Assembly (NCBI GenBank): GCA_007131535.1
Contig: SLQI01000257.1
Coordinates: 1-5,880 of the forward strand
DNA length: 5,880 bases
Source: Balneolales bacterium
GTDB taxonomy: Bacteria; Bacteroidota; Rhodothermia; Balneolales; Natronogracilivirgulaceae
Direction: 5' to 3'
Positions 5,068 to 5,880 of this stretch are shown here, piece by piece. A model generated the notes under the pieces. It was not told the DNA's origin, searched no databases, and saw only the letters and a program-made list of their open reading frames with translations. Made by a program: the position numbers and the translations under genes. Every line of letters begins with the position of its first letter. Within the stretch, counting starts at the first letter, position 1.

Positions 5068-5880
5068 ATGCAACGCGTTGCAGCTAAGGTGGCTTCTTTG
5101 TTCAGCCTGACCCTGGTTTTGTTTTTATTCTTATTATTTCCCGGACGCGCCGATGCGCAATTAGGCGGTTTCGGTTCTATGATTCAAGGGGGAATTGAAG
5201 ACGGTGAGGCGTTGGCCACCGAGTATTTACGACCATTCGGCAGTGGCTTCGGGGCCGACCTGAATACGGGATGGACCAACACGGCACCTACTCATCGTAC
5301 CCTTGGCTTCAGTGTCAATATCAGAACGGGAATTGCCGTCGTTCCGGATGTAGACCAAAGCTTTGACGTAGCAGCTCTCGACTTTAATAACCTCAGATTG
5401 GGCAACCCGTACCTTCAACCCTCATATACAAATAATTTTGAAGTGAACTATATCAGGGCATGGCCAAACTTTATGTTTACAGGAGGTGTGTTCCATCGTC
5501 ATACTTCCAATGGATTAACACGATTGTACGTACCCTTTCATCAGGGCGCCATGGTGACCTATACCAATGCAGGTGTAAACAATAATACAGGTTTGGAGGT
5601 TATTAATTACCTTACTTTAAATGATAATTATGACTTTACCATTACTGGCAATTATTTTCATTCACAGGTGTCAGGTACCATAGAGGGAGAATCGTACAGA
5701 AACCAGAATTACTCCTGGACGTTAAGTCTTATGGGCAATATGAACTGGCCCGGGATTTTGAGTGCACAAGTGTCGGCTTATTATTGGGGCCCAAGGGTGT
5801 TTCCTCAGGGCCAAACCGAACCAGTATTCAGTATGAACATTGGTCTTAGGAAAAATGTGATTAACAATCAGGGCACTATA
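5068..5880 (+). CDS. Chimeric outer-membrane protein: DUF6588-like N-terminus joined to TonB-receptor-type beta-barrel (3' truncated by window)
   Basis: The frame is open for 271 codons to the window edge with no stop. Residues 1-30 are a signal peptide: basic start MQRVAAK, hydrophobic core SLTLVLFLFLLF, likely signal-peptidase I cut after ADA before Gln31. Residues about 31-106 (IEDGEALATEYLRPFGSGFG, LNTGWTNTAPTHRTLGFSV, VVPDVDQSF) resemble the mature N-terminus of Bacteroidota proteins annotated DUF6588. From about residue 107 the sequence is the distal barrel of an outer-membrane beta-barrel/TonB-dependent-receptor family (PF14905-like). Its landmarks are NLRLGNPYLQPSYTNNFEVNY (107-127), the alternating strands VFHRHTSNGLTR and NNTGLEVINYL, then the late-barrel YSWTLSLMG, YYWGPRVFPQGQTEP and VFSMNIGLRKNV. 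The carboxypeptidase-like and plug domains and most of the barrel that should precede this are missing. GC is about 52% over 5161-5400 and about 41% over 5401-5880. The product is probably not a working receptor. It may be a real gene fusion, a pseudogene or an assembly join. Family names are from pattern memory; the barrel assignment is the firmer. Confidence 0.75.
   Translation, partial: MQRVAAKVASLFSLTLVLFLFLLFPGRADAQLGGFGSMIQGGIEDGEALATEYLRPFGSGFGADLNTGWTNTAPTHRTLGFSVNIRTGIAVVPDVDQSFDVAALDFNNLRLGNPYLQPSYTNNFEVNYIRAWPNFMFTGGVFHRHTSNGLTRLYVPFHQGAMVTYTNAGVNNNTGLEVINYLTLNDNYDFTITGNYFHSQVSGTIEGESYRNQNYSWTLSLMGNMNWPGILSAQVSAYYWGPRVFPQGQTEPVFSMNIGLRKNVINNQGTI

Noticed and set aside
5227..5418. 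Minus-strand 63-codon open frame opposite the DUF6588-like segment.
   Set aside because: It is antisense to the continuous reading frame with a signal peptide and strong ribosome binding site, and shows no family features.

Overview
The window looks like a stretch of a Bacteroidota-type chromosome, perhaps from the Balneolota/Rhodothermia side. This is inferred from four things: a bifunctional aspartokinase-homoserine dehydrogenase followed by thrB and thrC, genes that mostly lack a Shine-Dalgarno sequence, the style of the RsgA and ECF sigma proteins, and a final gene built from protein families typical of that group (a DUF6588-like N-terminus and a TonB-receptor-type outer-membrane beta-barrel). 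No ribosomal RNA or marker gene fixes the taxon.

Region 1 (1-2824, + strand) is a threonine biosynthesis cluster. It holds the 3' end of thrA (homoserine dehydrogenase domain), thrB (homoserine kinase) 7 bp later, and thrC (threonine synthase) after a 115-bp spacer. Together they take aspartate semialdehyde through homoserine and O-phosphohomoserine to threonine. All key motifs are intact.

Region 2 (2825-3154) is a 330-bp convergent intergenic region without a credible gene. It is a patchwork of repeat-like debris: a CACGGATTAACGCGGAT-type motif, a run of nine C, split halves of a TTGTCATTTCGAG...AGAAATCT-type intergenic repeat, and a strong imperfect GC-rich hairpin.

Region 3 (3155-4866) has a divergent pair separated by an AT-rich 161-bp spacer. 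On the minus strand is an ECF-type sigma factor with no anti-sigma gene beside it. On the plus strand is rsgA, a circularly permuted GTPase of 30S ribosome maturation, which apparently starts at TTG.

Region 4 (4867-5880) has a 201-bp leader and then a gene that runs off the right edge. It has a signal peptide and the only strong Shine-Dalgarno in the window. Its first ~106 residues resemble one outer-membrane/secreted protein family (DUF6588-like). From about residue 107 it becomes the C-terminal barrel of a TonB-dependent-receptor-like protein, and GC falls from about 52% to about 41% near the same point. This in-frame chimera is the most notable thing in the window. It is either a genuine deletion/recombination fusion or an assembly join. 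I see no CRISPR array, tRNA, rRNA, transposase or recognisable defence system.
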